Below, piece by piece: positions 1 through 8,405 of a DNA stretch of 64,000 bases. The notes below the pieces were generated by a model. The model saw only the letters and a program-made list of their open reading frames with translations. It was not told the origin of the DNA and searched no databases. The translations under genes were made by a program, and so were the position numbers. Location of the stretch: contig NZ_CP104007.1 of assembly GCF_029201545.1 (NCBI RefSeq), forward strand, positions 3,969,501 to 4,033,500. The letters run 5' to 3'. This DNA comes from Devosia sp. FJ2-5-3 (GTDB lineage Bacteria > Pseudomonadota > Alphaproteobacteria > Rhizobiales > Devosiaceae). Numbering within the stretch: the first letter of the stretch is position 1; each line of letters begins with the position of its first letter.

Positions 1-1511
1 ACCACATTCTCGGCCTTGTCGCCAATTTGCACATGCCAGCGACTTTCGGTTTCCGCCCCGCTGCGGCGCTGGTCGCGGCGCGCCATCAGCACGGCGGCTG
101 CGGCAACGACATCAAAATGATGCTCCTGGCTGATCTCTGCGCCCGAAAACCCCTCGGGGAATTCTTCGGCGATATAGCCCGTGGTCAAGCGCCCTTCGCG
201 GAACCGATCCTGCTCCATCACGGTCGAGAGGAAGGGCAGATTATTGCCCACGCCTTCGACCTCAAAACTGTCGAGCGCCACCGCCATGGCATCGACTGCC
301 GCCTCGCGTGTCGGGGCCCAGGTGCAGAGTTTTGCGATCATCGGGTCGTAGGAGGTCGAGATTTCCCCGCCTTCGAAAACGCCGGTGTCGTTGCGCACGA
401 CGAGATCATCCGAGACGCTTTCCGCGGGCGGGCGATAGCGCGTCAGGCGGCCGGTCGAGGGCAGGAAATTGCGATAGGGGTCTTCGGCATAGAGCCGGCT
501 TTCGATGGCCCAGCCATTGCGCTGCACCTGGTCCTGCGTCAGCGGCAGCTTTTCGCCATTGGCGACGCGCAGCATCAACTCCACGAGATCGAGCCCGGTG
601 ATCATCTCGGTCACCGGATGCTCCACCTGGAGGCGGGTGTTCATCTCGAGGAAGTAGAATTTCTTGTCTTTGTCGACGATGAACTCCACCGTGCCGGCGC
701 TGCGATAGCCCACGGCCTTGGCGAGCGCCACGGATTGTTCGCCCATGGCCTTGCGGGTGGCCTCATCGAGGAAGGGGGATGGGGCTTCTTCGATGACCTT
801 CTGGTTGCGGCGCTGGATCGAGCATTCGCGCTCATTGAGATAGAGCACATTGCCATGCGCGTCCGCGATCAGCTGGATTTCGATATGGCGCGGCTCGGTG
901 ACGAATTTTTCGATGAAGATGCGGTCATCGCCGAAGGACGAGGCCGCCTCGGATTTGGAGCGCTCAAAGCCTTCGCGGGCCTCGGCGTCGTTCCAGGCGA
1001 TGCGCATGCCCTTGCCGCCACCGCCTGCGGAGGCCTTGATCATCACCGGGTAGCCGATGGATTTGGAGATGGTCACCGCACGTTCGGCGTCATCGATCAA
1101 GCCCATATGGCCCGGCACGGTCGACACACCAGCTTCGGCGGCCAGCCTTTTCGAGGTGATCTTGTCGCCCATGGCTTCAATCGCCTTGGGGCCCGGGCCG
1201 ACGAAGATGATACCTTCGGCCTCAAGCGCTGCGGAGAAGGCGGCATTTTCCGACAGGAACCCATAGCCGGGATGGACCGCCTGGGCGCCGGTCTCTTTAC
1301 AGGCGGCGATGATCTTGTCGATCTGAAGATAGCTCTCCTTTGCCGGTGACGCGCCGATATGGACGGCCTCGTCGGCCATGCGCACATGCAGGGCCTCACG
1401 GTCGGCGTCGGAATAGACCGCCACCGTCGCAATACCCATCTTCTTGGCCGTCTTGATGACCCGACAGGCGATCTCGCCACGATTGGCGATGAGGAGTTTG
1501 GTGATGGTCAT
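1..1511 (-). CDS. pccA: Propionyl-CoA carboxylase, biotin carboxylase (alpha) subunit, 3' end outside window
   Basis: Carboxylates enzyme-bound biotin with ATP and bicarbonate for conversion of propionyl-CoA to methylmalonyl-CoA in the cytoplasm. About 503 residues are visible, starting MTITKLLIANRGEIACRVI, the usual biotin-carboxylase N-terminus, with a glycine-rich ATP-grasp loop (ASAGGGGKGMRIAW) near residue 165. The C-terminal biotin-carrier part with the AMKM lysine lies off the window. The ATG at 1511 overlaps the preceding DUF559 stop as ATGA. pccB lies upstream on the same strand, which favours propionyl-CoA over acetyl-CoA or methylcrotonyl-CoA as substrate; this is inferred from pairing, not from a specificity residue. 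Confidence 0.93.
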   Translation of the reverse strand, partial: MTITKLLIANRGEIACRVIKTAKKMGIATVAVYSDADREALHVRMADEAVHIGASPAKESYLQIDKIIAACKETGAQAVHPGYGFLSENAAFSAALEAEGIIFVGPGPKAIEAMGDKITSKRLAAEAGVSTVPGHMGLIDDAERAVTISKSIGYPVMIKASAGGGGKGMRIAWNDAEAREGFERSKSEAASSFGDDRIFIEKFVTEPRHIEIQLIADAHGNVLYLNERECSIQRRNQKVIEEAPSPFLDEATRKAMGEQSVALAKAVGYRSAGTVEFIVDKDKKFYFLEMNTRLQVEHPVTEMITGLDLVELMLRVANGEKLPLTQDQVQRNGWAIESRLYAEDPYRNFLPSTGRLTRYRPPAESVSDDLVVRNDTGVFEGGEISTSYDPMIAKLCTWAPTREAAVDAMAVALDSFEVEGVGNNLPFLSTVMEQDRFREGRLTTGYIAEEFPEGFSGAEISQEHHFDVVAAAAVLMARRDQRRSGAETESRWHVQIGDKAENV

Positions 1512-1927
1512 GGCTTGTCCTCTTCGCGCTGGGCGGACTCGATCTGGCTCCCTCCCCCTTGCGGGGAGGGCTGGGGTGGGGGGCTGGAAGGCAGTGCGGC
1601 GAGATAGGCGCTGACAGCGCCAAATACCCCCTCCGGGTTGCCCGTCACCTCGGCATTGGTGAACCGCAGAACAGTAAATCCGCGTCCGCGCAGGTAGTCG
1701 TCCCGGACGGCGTCATTGAACTCAGCGAGCCCGGTGAAATGCGTGTCGCCGTCGATCTCGACGACGAGTGCGGCCTTGAGGCAGGCGAAATCGACATAGT
1801 AGCTGCCGATCTGGTGCTGGCGGCGAAAGGGCCAGCCGTCCTGCCGCAGTGAATAGGTCAGGCGCCAGAAATCCATCTCGGCATATGTCGCGTTGCGCCG
1901 GAGTTTTCTTGCAAGGTTCTTGGCCAT
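1508..1927 (-). CDS. DUF559 (Vsr-like) nuclease-family protein embedded in palindromic repeats
   Basis: A 139-aa reading frame from ATG 1927 (MAKNLARKLRRNATYAEMD). The core matches the DUF559 family, small PD-(D/E)xK-fold proteins related to very-short-patch repair endonucleases. Visible catalytic-type residues are YYVDF followed ten residues later by VVEIDGD. The last 25 or so residues (PPPQPSPQGGG...) are read out of repeat copy 1547-1585, and the stop overlaps the pccA start. A longer upstream frame to 2083 would translate two more repeat copies and is unlikely. The gene sits between pccB and pccA, an unusual place for a nuclease and suggestive of insertion. The biochemical role of the family is not established. 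Confidence 0.82.
   Translation of the reverse strand: MAKNLARKLRRNATYAEMDFWRLTYSLRQDGWPFRRQHQIGSYYVDFACLKAALVVEIDGDTHFTGLAEFNDAVRDDYLRGRGFTVLRFTNAEVTGNPEGVFGAVSAYLAALPSSPPPQPSPQGGGSQIESAQREEDKP
1547..1585 (+). repeat. Type A palindromic repeat, copy A1
   Basis: An 8-bp stem (CCCTCCCC / GGGGAGGG) with a 5-nt loop, followed by a G-rich tail. It is inverted relative to A2 at 1931-1967 and forms the 3' coding end of the DUF559 gene. Confidence 0.85.
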
Positions 1928-1930
1928 CCA

Positions 1931-1967
1931 TCCCCCCACCCCGGCCCTCCCCGCGAGGGGGAGGGAG
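1931..1967 (-). repeat. Type A palindromic repeat, copy A2 (inverted)
   Basis: Reverse-oriented copy of A1, nearly identical over about 38 bp. It ends 4 bp before the DUF559 ATG, so A1 and A2 bracket the gene like terminal inverted repeats. Confidence 0.85.
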
Positions 1968-2010
1968 TTCGTCCTGTGATTGCCAAACCATAGTGCCACA
2001 TCCCCGACCC

Positions 2011-2050
2011 GGCTCCCTCCCCCTCGCGGGGAGAGATGGGGTGGGGGGCT
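2011..2050 (+). repeat. Type A palindromic repeat, copy A3
   Basis: Same orientation as A1 and about 43 bp from A2. It lies just after the pccB stop. Confidence 0.85.
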
Positions 2051-2079
2051 GAGAGCCACCATTTCCATCCTGCCCTCCC

Positions 2080-3612
2080 TCACAGCGGGATGTTATCGTG
2101 CTTCTTCTTCGGGCCCTGCACAGATTTGTGCTTGAGCGTCGAGAAGGCGCGGATGACGCGACGGCGAGTGCCGTGGGGCATGATGACATCGTCGATGAAG
2201 CCGCGTTCGGCCGCGACGAACGGATTGGCGAAGCGCGCTTCGTAATCGGCGGTGCGCTGGGCAATCTTGTCCTTGTCGCCGAGTTCAGAGCGATAAAGGA
2301 TTTCGGTCGCGCCCTTGGCGCCCATCACAGCGATTTCGGCCGAGGGCCAAGCGTAGTTGACGTCGGCCTTGATGTGCTTTGAGGCCATCACGTCATAGGC
2401 GCCGCCATAGGCCTTGCGGGTGATGACGGTGACGAGCGGCACGGTGGCTTCCGAATAGGCGAAGAGGAGCTTGGCACCGTGCTTGATGATGCCGCCATAT
2501 TCCTGCGCGACACCGGGGAGGAACCCGGGCACGTCGACAAAGGTCAGGATCGGAATTTCAAAACTGTCGCAGAAGCGGATGAAGCGCGCGGCTTTCTTAC
2601 TGGCATTGATGTCGAGGCACCCGGCCAGAACCAAAGGCTGGTTGGCGACGACGCCCACGGTCTGCCCATCCAGCCGAATGAAGCCGATCAGAATGTTGCC
2701 GGCGTGGTTCTTCTGAAGTTCCAAAAAATCGCCCTCGTCGGCGACGGTCTCGATGACCTCGCGCATGTCATAGGGCTTTGTCGCACTGTCGGGGATGATG
2801 GTGTCGAGCTTGTCATTGCGGCGATCAATGGGATCGTGGCTGGGCAGGCGCGGCGGCTTCTGGCCTGCGGCCAGCGGCAGGTAGGAGAAGAGCCGGCGGA
2901 CTTCGAGCAGGGTCTCGATGTCATTGGCGAAAGCCGCGTCGGCCACCGAGGAGATCTTGGTGTGGGTGGAGGCGCCGCCCAGCTCTTCCTGGGTGACGAT
3001 CTCATTGGTGACGGTTTTCACCACATCCGGGCCGGTGACGAACATATAGCTCGTGTCCTCGACCATGTAGATGAAGTCGGTCATGGCCGGGGAATAGACA
3101 GCACCACCGGCACAGGGGCCCATGATGACGGAAATCTGCGGCACGGCACCCGAGGCCTGCACATTGCGCCAGAACACGTCGGCATAGCCGCCCAGCGCCG
3201 CCACGCCTTCCTGGATACGGGCCCCGCCGGAATCGTTGAGCCCGATCACCGGCGCGCCATTCTGCATGGCCAGATCCATGATCTTGCAGATTTTTCGCGC
3301 ATGGGTCTCGGAAAGCGAGCCGCCGAAGACAGTAAAATCCTGGGAGAAGACATAGACCATGCGGCCGTCGATCGTTCCCCAGCCGGTGACCACGCCATCG
3401 CCGGGGATGATTGTTTCGTCCATGCCGAAATCGGTCGCCCGATGGGTGACGAACATGTCGTATTCTTCGAACGAGCCGGGATCGAGCAGCACGTCGAGGC
3501 GTTCGCGCGCGGTCAGCTTGCCCTTGCCATGCTGGGTGTCGACGCGCCGCTGGCCTCCGCCGAGCCGCGCCTCTCCACGTCTGGTTTCCAGTGCGGCAAT
3601 GATCTCCTGCAT
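2080..3612 (-). CDS. pccB: Propionyl-CoA carboxylase beta (carboxyltransferase) subunit
   Basis: Transfers the carboxyl group from biotin to propionyl-CoA. The 510-aa length and the crotonase-like carboxyltransferase halves match PccB: an N-terminal region with [17 protein letters not shown] and [11 protein letters not shown], then a C-terminal half with [10 protein letters not shown] and [12 protein letters not shown]. It ends in the family-typical KHDNIPL. The ATG at 3612 has a GGAGG Shine-Dalgarno at ideal spacing. It is divergent from the ScfR/PccR-type regulator and upstream of pccA, although 568 bp of repeats and a DUF559 gene now separate pccB from pccA. Confidence 0.95.
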   Translation of the reverse strand: MQEIIAALETRRGEARLGGGQRRVDTQHGKGKLTARERLDVLLDPGSFEEYDMFVTHRATDFGMDETIIPGDGVVTGWGTIDGRMVYVFSQDFTVFGGSLSETHARKICKIMDLAMQNGAPVIGLNDSGGARIQEGVAALGGYADVFWRNVQASGAVPQISVIMGPCAGGAVYSPAMTDFIYMVEDTSYMFVTGPDVVKTVTNEIVTQEELGGASTHTKISSVADAAFANDIETLLEVRRLFSYLPLAAGQKPPRLPSHDPIDRRNDKLDTIIPDSATKPYDMREVIETVADEGDFLELQKNHAGNILIGFIRLDGQTVGVVANQPLVLAGCLDINASKKAARFIRFCDSFEIPILTFVDVPGFLPGVAQEYGGIIKHGAKLLFAYSEATVPLVTVITRKAYGGAYDVMASKHIKADVNYAWPSAEIAVMGAKGATEILYRSELGDKDKIAQRTADYEARFANPFVAAERGFIDDVIMPHGTRRRVIRAFSTLKHKSVQGPKKKHDNIPL

Positions 3613-3736
3613 GCGAACCTCCGGCAGTGCTGATGCGGGCGGAGCCTATTCGGTGTGCTTGCATACCAGAAGACAGGAAAGGGTGTAGGTGCTACAATCA
3701 CACAAAGGCAGGGCTGTAATTTTGTGGAGTTGTGTT

Positions 3737-5149
3737 GTGGCGACCAGAAAGGTCTTTGCGGGAGCCAAAATCCGGGCGCTGAGGGCCCAGAACCGACTGA
3801 CCCAGGCCGAGCTTGCAGCGCGGCTCGACATCTCCGCCTCCTATATCAATCAGCTGGAGTCCAACCAACGCCCGCTCACCGCCGCAGTCATGCTGGCGCT
3901 GGCCGAGCATTTCAGCGTCGATCTCTCGAGCCTTGCGACCGATGGGTCGGACCGGCTGGTGATGGATCTGCGCGAGGCGCTGGCCGATCCTGTCTTCGGC
4001 GAAGCCATGCCCAATCTGCAGGAATTGAAATCGGTCGCCACCAATGCCCCCGACATGGCCAAGGCCGTGCTGCAGCTCTACGAGGCTTACCGCAAGACCA
4101 ATGAGCGCCTTGCGGGCATGGATGCCGCCCTCTCGCGCGATCCGCAGAGCGGCATCACCACCGCCTATGAGGAAGTGCGCGACTTTTTCCACTACGCCGA
4201 CAATTATATAGACCCGCTCGATCGGGCGGCCGAGACCCTGGCGGGCGAGCTCGGTGAATTCGGCCCGGGCCGCATGGCGCGGCTGGTGGACTATCTGGGC
4301 GAAACCCATGAGGTGCGCGTCAGCTTCACTCCGCCTCTCGCTGCGGACGCGATGAGCCGCTTCGACCGGGCGGGCCGCGAAATCTGGATCAATAGCCGCC
4401 TCGATCCGGCCAGCCAGTTTTTCCGCTTGGCCACCCATCTGGCCGGGCTCGAACAGGTGACGCTGATCGGCGAATTGCTCGACGGGGCCAATTTCAAGGC
4501 CAGCGAAGCGCGCGCCATCGCCCGCATGGGGCTGGCCAATTATTATGCCGGCGCGCTGCATATGCCCTATGGCGCCTTCCTCAGGGCGTCCGAAGCGCAC
4601 CGCTATGACATAGAGGAGCTGTCGCACCTGTTCGGCGCCAGTCTCGAGCAGGTAGCCCATCGGCTCTCGACCATGCAGCGGCCGCGAGAGCGGGGGGTGC
4701 CGTTCTTTTTTGCCCGGGTCGACGCCGCCGGGACCATCACCAAGCGCCATTCGGCCACGGCGCTGCAATTTGCCCGCTTCGGCGGTGCCTGCCCGCTCTG
4801 GAATGTGCATCGGGCCTTCGAGGCGCGCGGCGAAATCATCCGCCAGCTGGCCGAGACGCCGGACGGCAATCGTTATCTCTGCCTCGCCTGGTCAGGCGAA
4901 AAACGCATGGGCGGTTATCGCGGCACGACGCGGCGCTATGCCTATGCGCTGGGGTGCGAAGTCAGCCACGCCAACCGGCTCGTCTATGCCGACGATATGG
5001 AATTGGGCAAAGCCGTGTTCGACCCGATCGGCATCTCGTGCCGCATCTGCGAGCGCCGCAATTGCCACCAGCGTGCGGTCCCGCCAATTGCCGCAGGCAT
5101 TTCCGTGCCGCCGGACCGACGCTCCATCGTGCCCTATGAGATCGGCTAG
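3737..5149 (+). CDS. Short-chain fatty acyl-CoA regulator (ScfR/PccR family, XRE-type)
   Basis: A DNA-binding regulator that in this family controls propionyl-CoA and related acyl-CoA metabolism. An XRE helix-turn-helix occupies roughly residues 8-60 (GAKIRALRAQNRLTQAEL and SYINQLESNQRPLT). A central DUF955-like region follows, then a C-terminal cysteine cluster (CRICERRNCHQ). The HExxH zinc-peptidase motif of ImmA/IrrE relatives is absent; the corresponding stretch reads RLATHLAGLE. I chose GTG 3737 because GGAG lies 7 nt upstream and the protein then begins like other ScfR proteins; an ATG at 3689 is possible. It is divergent from pccB with a 124-bp shared promoter region. Confidence 0.88.
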   Translation: MATRKVFAGAKIRALRAQNRLTQAELAARLDISASYINQLESNQRPLTAAVMLALAEHFSVDLSSLATDGSDRLVMDLREALADPVFGEAMPNLQELKSVATNAPDMAKAVLQLYEAYRKTNERLAGMDAALSRDPQSGITTAYEEVRDFFHYADNYIDPLDRAAETLAGELGEFGPGRMARLVDYLGETHEVRVSFTPPLAADAMSRFDRAGREIWINSRLDPASQFFRLATHLAGLEQVTLIGELLDGANFKASEARAIARMGLANYYAGALHMPYGAFLRASEAHRYDIEELSHLFGASLEQVAHRLSTMQRPRERGVPFFFARVDAAGTITKRHSATALQFARFGGACPLWNVHRAFEARGEIIRQLAETPDGNRYLCLAWSGEKRMGGYRGTTRRYAYALGCEVSHANRLVYADDMELGKAVFDPIGISCRICERRNCHQRAVPPIAAGISVPPDRRSIVPYEIG

Positions 5150-5565
5150 CGCCGAGTGAGGGTCAGAGTGCGCCCTGCCCCGCCCGGCGGGATGGCCAGC
5201 GTGATGGTGATGGTGGCGGCCGCTACCATTTGCTCGGCGCGCTCGGCCCATTCGACCAGAACAATGCCGGCATCATTGTCCAGCAGACCGAGCTCGTCGG
5301 CCTCGGCGGCGTCGCCCAGGCGATAGAGGTCGGCGTGGAGCACGAGGCCCCTGGGCGTCTCATAGGGCTGGACCAGCGCGAAAGTGGGCGATGGGATTTC
5401 CAGCTCGGGATCGTTGGCCAGCGCCCTTATCGTGGCCCGCGCCAGGGCTGACTTGCCAGCCCCCAACTCGCCCTCGAGGCTGACGATGTCACCCGGCACC
5501 AGCATGGCCGCCAGTTCCGCCCCAAAAGCGGTGGTTGCATCGTCGTCGGGGAGAAAGCGCTCCAT
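5146..5565 (-). CDS. tsaE: tRNA threonylcarbamoyladenosine biosynthesis ATPase TsaE
   Basis: ATPase of the TsaBDE complex that makes t6A37 in ANN-decoding tRNAs. At 139 aa it has the expected size, with Walker A GELGAGKSALAR near residues 33-44 and the PSPTFALVQPYE and HADLYRL family motifs. Its start overlaps the divL stop in a TAATG arrangement, so translation is probably coupled to divL. Its 3' end overlaps the convergent regulator gene by 4 bp. Confidence 0.93.
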   Translation of the reverse strand: MERFLPDDDATTAFGAELAAMLVPGDIVSLEGELGAGKSALARATIRALANDPELEIPSPTFALVQPYETPRGLVLHADLYRLGDAAEADELGLLDNDAGIVLVEWAERAEQMVAAATITITLAIPPGGAGRTLTLTRR

Positions 5566-8018
5566 TATTCGGCAACGCCTGCCAGCGAGCAGTCACGCGG
5601 AAGATTGACCACGATGCGGCTGCCGCGCGGCTCGCGCTGCTCGGCCGAAATCGTGCCGCCGTGAAGATTGACGAAGGTGCGCACGATGGACAGCGCCAGC
5701 CCTGCCCCGCGCTGGCGGCCCGGATGGGGGCTGTCGAGGCGCGTGAGGATGGCCGATTTCATCTCGTCCGTGAGGCCGGGCCCTTCATCCTCAATGATGA
5801 AAAGAACGCGCTCGCCGCGATGATTGACCGAAAGACGGATTTCGCCACCCGAAGGGGAGAAGCGCGCGGCGTTGGACAGGAGGTTATAAAGCACCTGGAC
5901 GAGGCGCGTGCCGTCGGCGATCAGCACCGGCATATCGGTGGGCAGATCGACGACGAGATTGGGCGGCTCGCCCGATCCGGCGGGGAAAGTCGCGGCAATG
6001 CCGGCGCGCGCCTTTTCGATCAGGCTGACCACATCGAGGGGCTCGGGGTTGAGCTCGGCGATCCCCGCATCGACGGAGGCGAGGTCGAGAATATTGTCGA
6101 TCAACACGCCCAGCGTCACCGAGGAGGCGCGGATATAGTCGATATAGGCGCGCTGGCGCTCGGTCAGCCCATCGCCTTCGGCTGCAGCCAGAAGATCGGC
6201 AAAACCGATGATGTTGGTCAGCGGCGAGCGCAATTCATAGGAGACATTCTCGACAAAGGCGTCCTTGAGCCGGTCGGCTGCCACGAGGGCGTCGTTACGC
6301 TCCTTGAGCACCTTCGAATAGGAGGCGCTTTCCGTGACATCGAGGAAGGTCATCATCGTCTGGCCGTCGGGCAGGCGGGTGATGGCATAATCGAGCAGGC
6401 GCCCATCCGAGCGGTCGATGCGCCCGGCCTGGTCGGTTCGGGTGGGGTTGAGGTCGATAATGCCGCGCTTGAGGTCGCGCCAGATCTTGGAGCCGTCCTG
6501 CGGAATGGCGCGGCCCGACACATCGGCGATCTGGTCGATATGGGGATTGTTCCCCAACTCGTTCATCGGCAGCTTCCACAGCGCGGACAGCCGCGGATTG
6601 CACAGCGTCAGCCGGCCATTGGTGCCGAACACGGCGACGGCTTCGGAGAGCGCGTTGATGGTTTCGCGCTGCACATTGGTCATGGCCTTGTTGGCCGATT
6701 CCAGCTCCAGACGCTCGGTCAGGTCCTCGAAGACATAGATGACCCCACCGTCGGGGCCGGCCGGGGCCGAAATCACCTTGATGGTGCGGCCATCGGGCAA
6801 GTGCCAGGGTTCGGCCTCGAACGGGGCTTTTCGCGAATAGCTCTCGAGATGCTTGGCGCGCCAGGTGTGGTAATCCACCTGATTGGGCAGCATGCCCTCG
6901 GTGCGCAGCTTGTCGAGCACGGCCCGCTCGTCGAGGCCCGGGGTCAGGAAGCCGGGCGCAAAATTCCACAGATTGGCATAGGCCTGGTTGAACTGGACCA
7001 GTTCGCGTCCGGCGCTGAAGATGGCAATCGGGGTGGCCAGCGCGTCGATAATACCGGCGATATGGCTGAGCCCTGGCGCCACCGGCGCTGCCGCAACCGG
7101 CTGGACCAGCGGCCGCAGATAGCCCGCGCCAAGACCTCCGAAGGTAAATTCGGTCAGCTCGAAGCGACCCATCTTGCCGAAATCAAGCTCAAGCAACACA
7201 GGTTCATTGCCATCCCGACACCGCTCGAGATGGGCCTGGAGCGTGCCGGCGTCGAGCAATTCGGCCGGTTGGGCATCGTTGCCGGATTTGCCCAGGCTCG
7301 CGGCGAGCGCGTGATAGGCGCCATTGGCGTAGATCAGGCGGCCCTTGGCGTCGCGGACAAAGCCGGGATTGGCCTGAAGCTGGAGAATGGCGCGCAGGCC
7401 CTCGAGCCCGCTATCGCCGCCGATGGCTGTTTTCGGTTCGCCTGCGACGGGGCCTGGCCGAAGGCGGAGGGCAGCGCCACCGCCGGTGATCCAGCCATTG
7501 ACCTTGACCAGCCGCCCCTCCCCATAGGGAAAGCTGGCATGGAAGGCCTCGCCGCGGACGCGCAAATCCTCGACCAGCCGGGCGAGGCGCGATGCGTCGG
7601 CGCCGCTCAACCAGGCGTAGAAATCGAGCACCGCTTCCGGCGGGCGTCCCGCAGGCAGGATGGCGCTGGTCTGGCCGAGCAGGCGCGGCGGCACGCCAGC
7701 TTCCTGGCTCCAGACAATGGTAATCTCACGGTTACCGGCTATGAGATTTTCATAGTCGTCCACCAAGGCCCGAAGGCCGGCGATCTGCTCATTGGCGCGC
7801 CGACGATCGGTGCGGCCTTCCTTGAGCATGGTGCGCACCACGGTCATGGCCAGAACGGCAAAGCAACCCGCGCCGACCGCAACAGCTATCGGCGCAATGC
7901 CGCCCAGGTTTGCCGTGGAAATTCCTTGGGCCCAAGCTGGGGCGGCGGTGCTCAAGGTAAGGGGAACGGACGCCAAAACGGCGAATCCCCGATGCTTCCG
8001 GAATCGATCCGGCGCCAT
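5565..8018 (-). CDS. divL: PAS-domain pseudo-histidine kinase DivL
   Basis: An 817-aa membrane-anchored kinase-like cell-cycle regulator. Hydrophobic segments lie at about 10-30 and 40-60, followed by PAS domains at about 205-300, 315-435 and 445-565, a DHp helix at about 575-640 and an HATPase domain with NLLSNAARFS, EDEGPGLT and GAGLALS. At the phosphoacceptor site the sequence is NVSYELRSPLT, with Tyr594 (codon TAT) where kinases have His. This substitution marks Caulobacter DivL, which binds phosphorylation-state partners and controls CckA-CtrA. The tsaE linkage agrees. Two GAATC sites (8163 and 8189) lie in the upstream region. Kinase activity is not expected from the residue change alone. 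Confidence 0.88.
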   Translation of the reverse strand: MAPDRFRKHRGFAVLASVPLTLSTAAPAWAQGISTANLGGIAPIAVAVGAGCFAVLAMTVVRTMLKEGRTDRRRANEQIAGLRALVDDYENLIAGNREITIVWSQEAGVPPRLLGQTSAILPAGRPPEAVLDFYAWLSGADASRLARLVEDLRVRGEAFHASFPYGEGRLVKVNGWITGGGAALRLRPGPVAGEPKTAIGGDSGLEGLRAILQLQANPGFVRDAKGRLIYANGAYHALAASLGKSGNDAQPAELLDAGTLQAHLERCRDGNEPVLLELDFGKMGRFELTEFTFGGLGAGYLRPLVQPVAAAPVAPGLSHIAGIIDALATPIAIFSAGRELVQFNQAYANLWNFAPGFLTPGLDERAVLDKLRTEGMLPNQVDYHTWRAKHLESYSRKAPFEAEPWHLPDGRTIKVISAPAGPDGGVIYVFEDLTERLELESANKAMTNVQRETINALSEAVAVFGTNGRLTLCNPRLSALWKLPMNELGNNPHIDQIADVSGRAIPQDGSKIWRDLKRGIIDLNPTRTDQAGRIDRSDGRLLDYAITRLPDGQTMMTFLDVTESASYSKVLKERNDALVAADRLKDAFVENVSYELRSPLTNIIGFADLLAAAEGDGLTERQRAYIDYIRASSVTLGVLIDNILDLASVDAGIAELNPEPLDVVSLIEKARAGIAATFPAGSGEPPNLVVDLPTDMPVLIADGTRLVQVLYNLLSNAARFSPSGGEIRLSVNHRGERVLFIIEDEGPGLTDEMKSAILTRLDSPHPGRQRGAGLALSIVRTFVNLHGGTISAEQREPRGSRIVVNLPRDCSLAGVAE

Positions 8019-8405
8019 AGACAGCCCTCGCTCTTAATAATTGCGCTGCAAGTCCGACCAAACGGGCCGGTACGCGTGCACTCAAGAAGGCGGCATCACG
8101 CAGAATTCCACACACCGGAACTCGAATTGCCCCCGAACCGGTAACGTGTCCCCTACGCTTCCGAATCGTCTCAACATAGCTTCGCGATGAATCGTGCAAA
8201 AGGGTGCTTATGGCTGTGCTTTGCGGGCAAAGTGTTAAGGAAGGCCTTGACCCGGAACGAAGCAGCAACCCCAAATTCGAACGGCGACGGTCAATTAGCG
8301 CTCTTTTGCTGAACGATCGGAGCGCTGCAGCCGCCTGTTCAAACAAAAACCCTCCCCCAAAAGGGGAGGGTCGGGATCATTCCGGAAATGCCGATCCGCA
8401 GGGGA
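8019..8405. other. Intergenic region upstream of divL
   Basis: A 387-bp region holding the divL promoter side, two GANTC methylation sites (8163-8167, 8189-8193) and the chemoreceptor gene's terminator at 8350-8370. No convincing gene is visible; the small plus-strand frame around 8204-8431 runs through the terminator and is not credible. Confidence 0.6.
8341..8370 (-). terminator. Rho-independent terminator of the chemoreceptor gene
   Basis: Stem CCCTCCCC (8350-8357) and GGGGAGGG (8363-8370) with an A-rich loop. On the minus strand it is followed by a TTTTTGTTT tail, 36 bp past the stop. Confidence 0.8.

Noticed and set aside
27..1349. Plus-strand open frame of 440 codons at the window start
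   Set aside because: Antisense shadow of pccA.
1928..2083. Upstream extension of the DUF559 frame
   Set aside because: It would translate two palindromic repeats; the DUF559 fold starts at ATG 1927.
5535..8144. Long plus-strand open frame of 869 codons antisense to divL
   Set aside because: Low-complexity shadow of a GC-rich gene; the minus strand encodes a full DivL with intact domain motifs.
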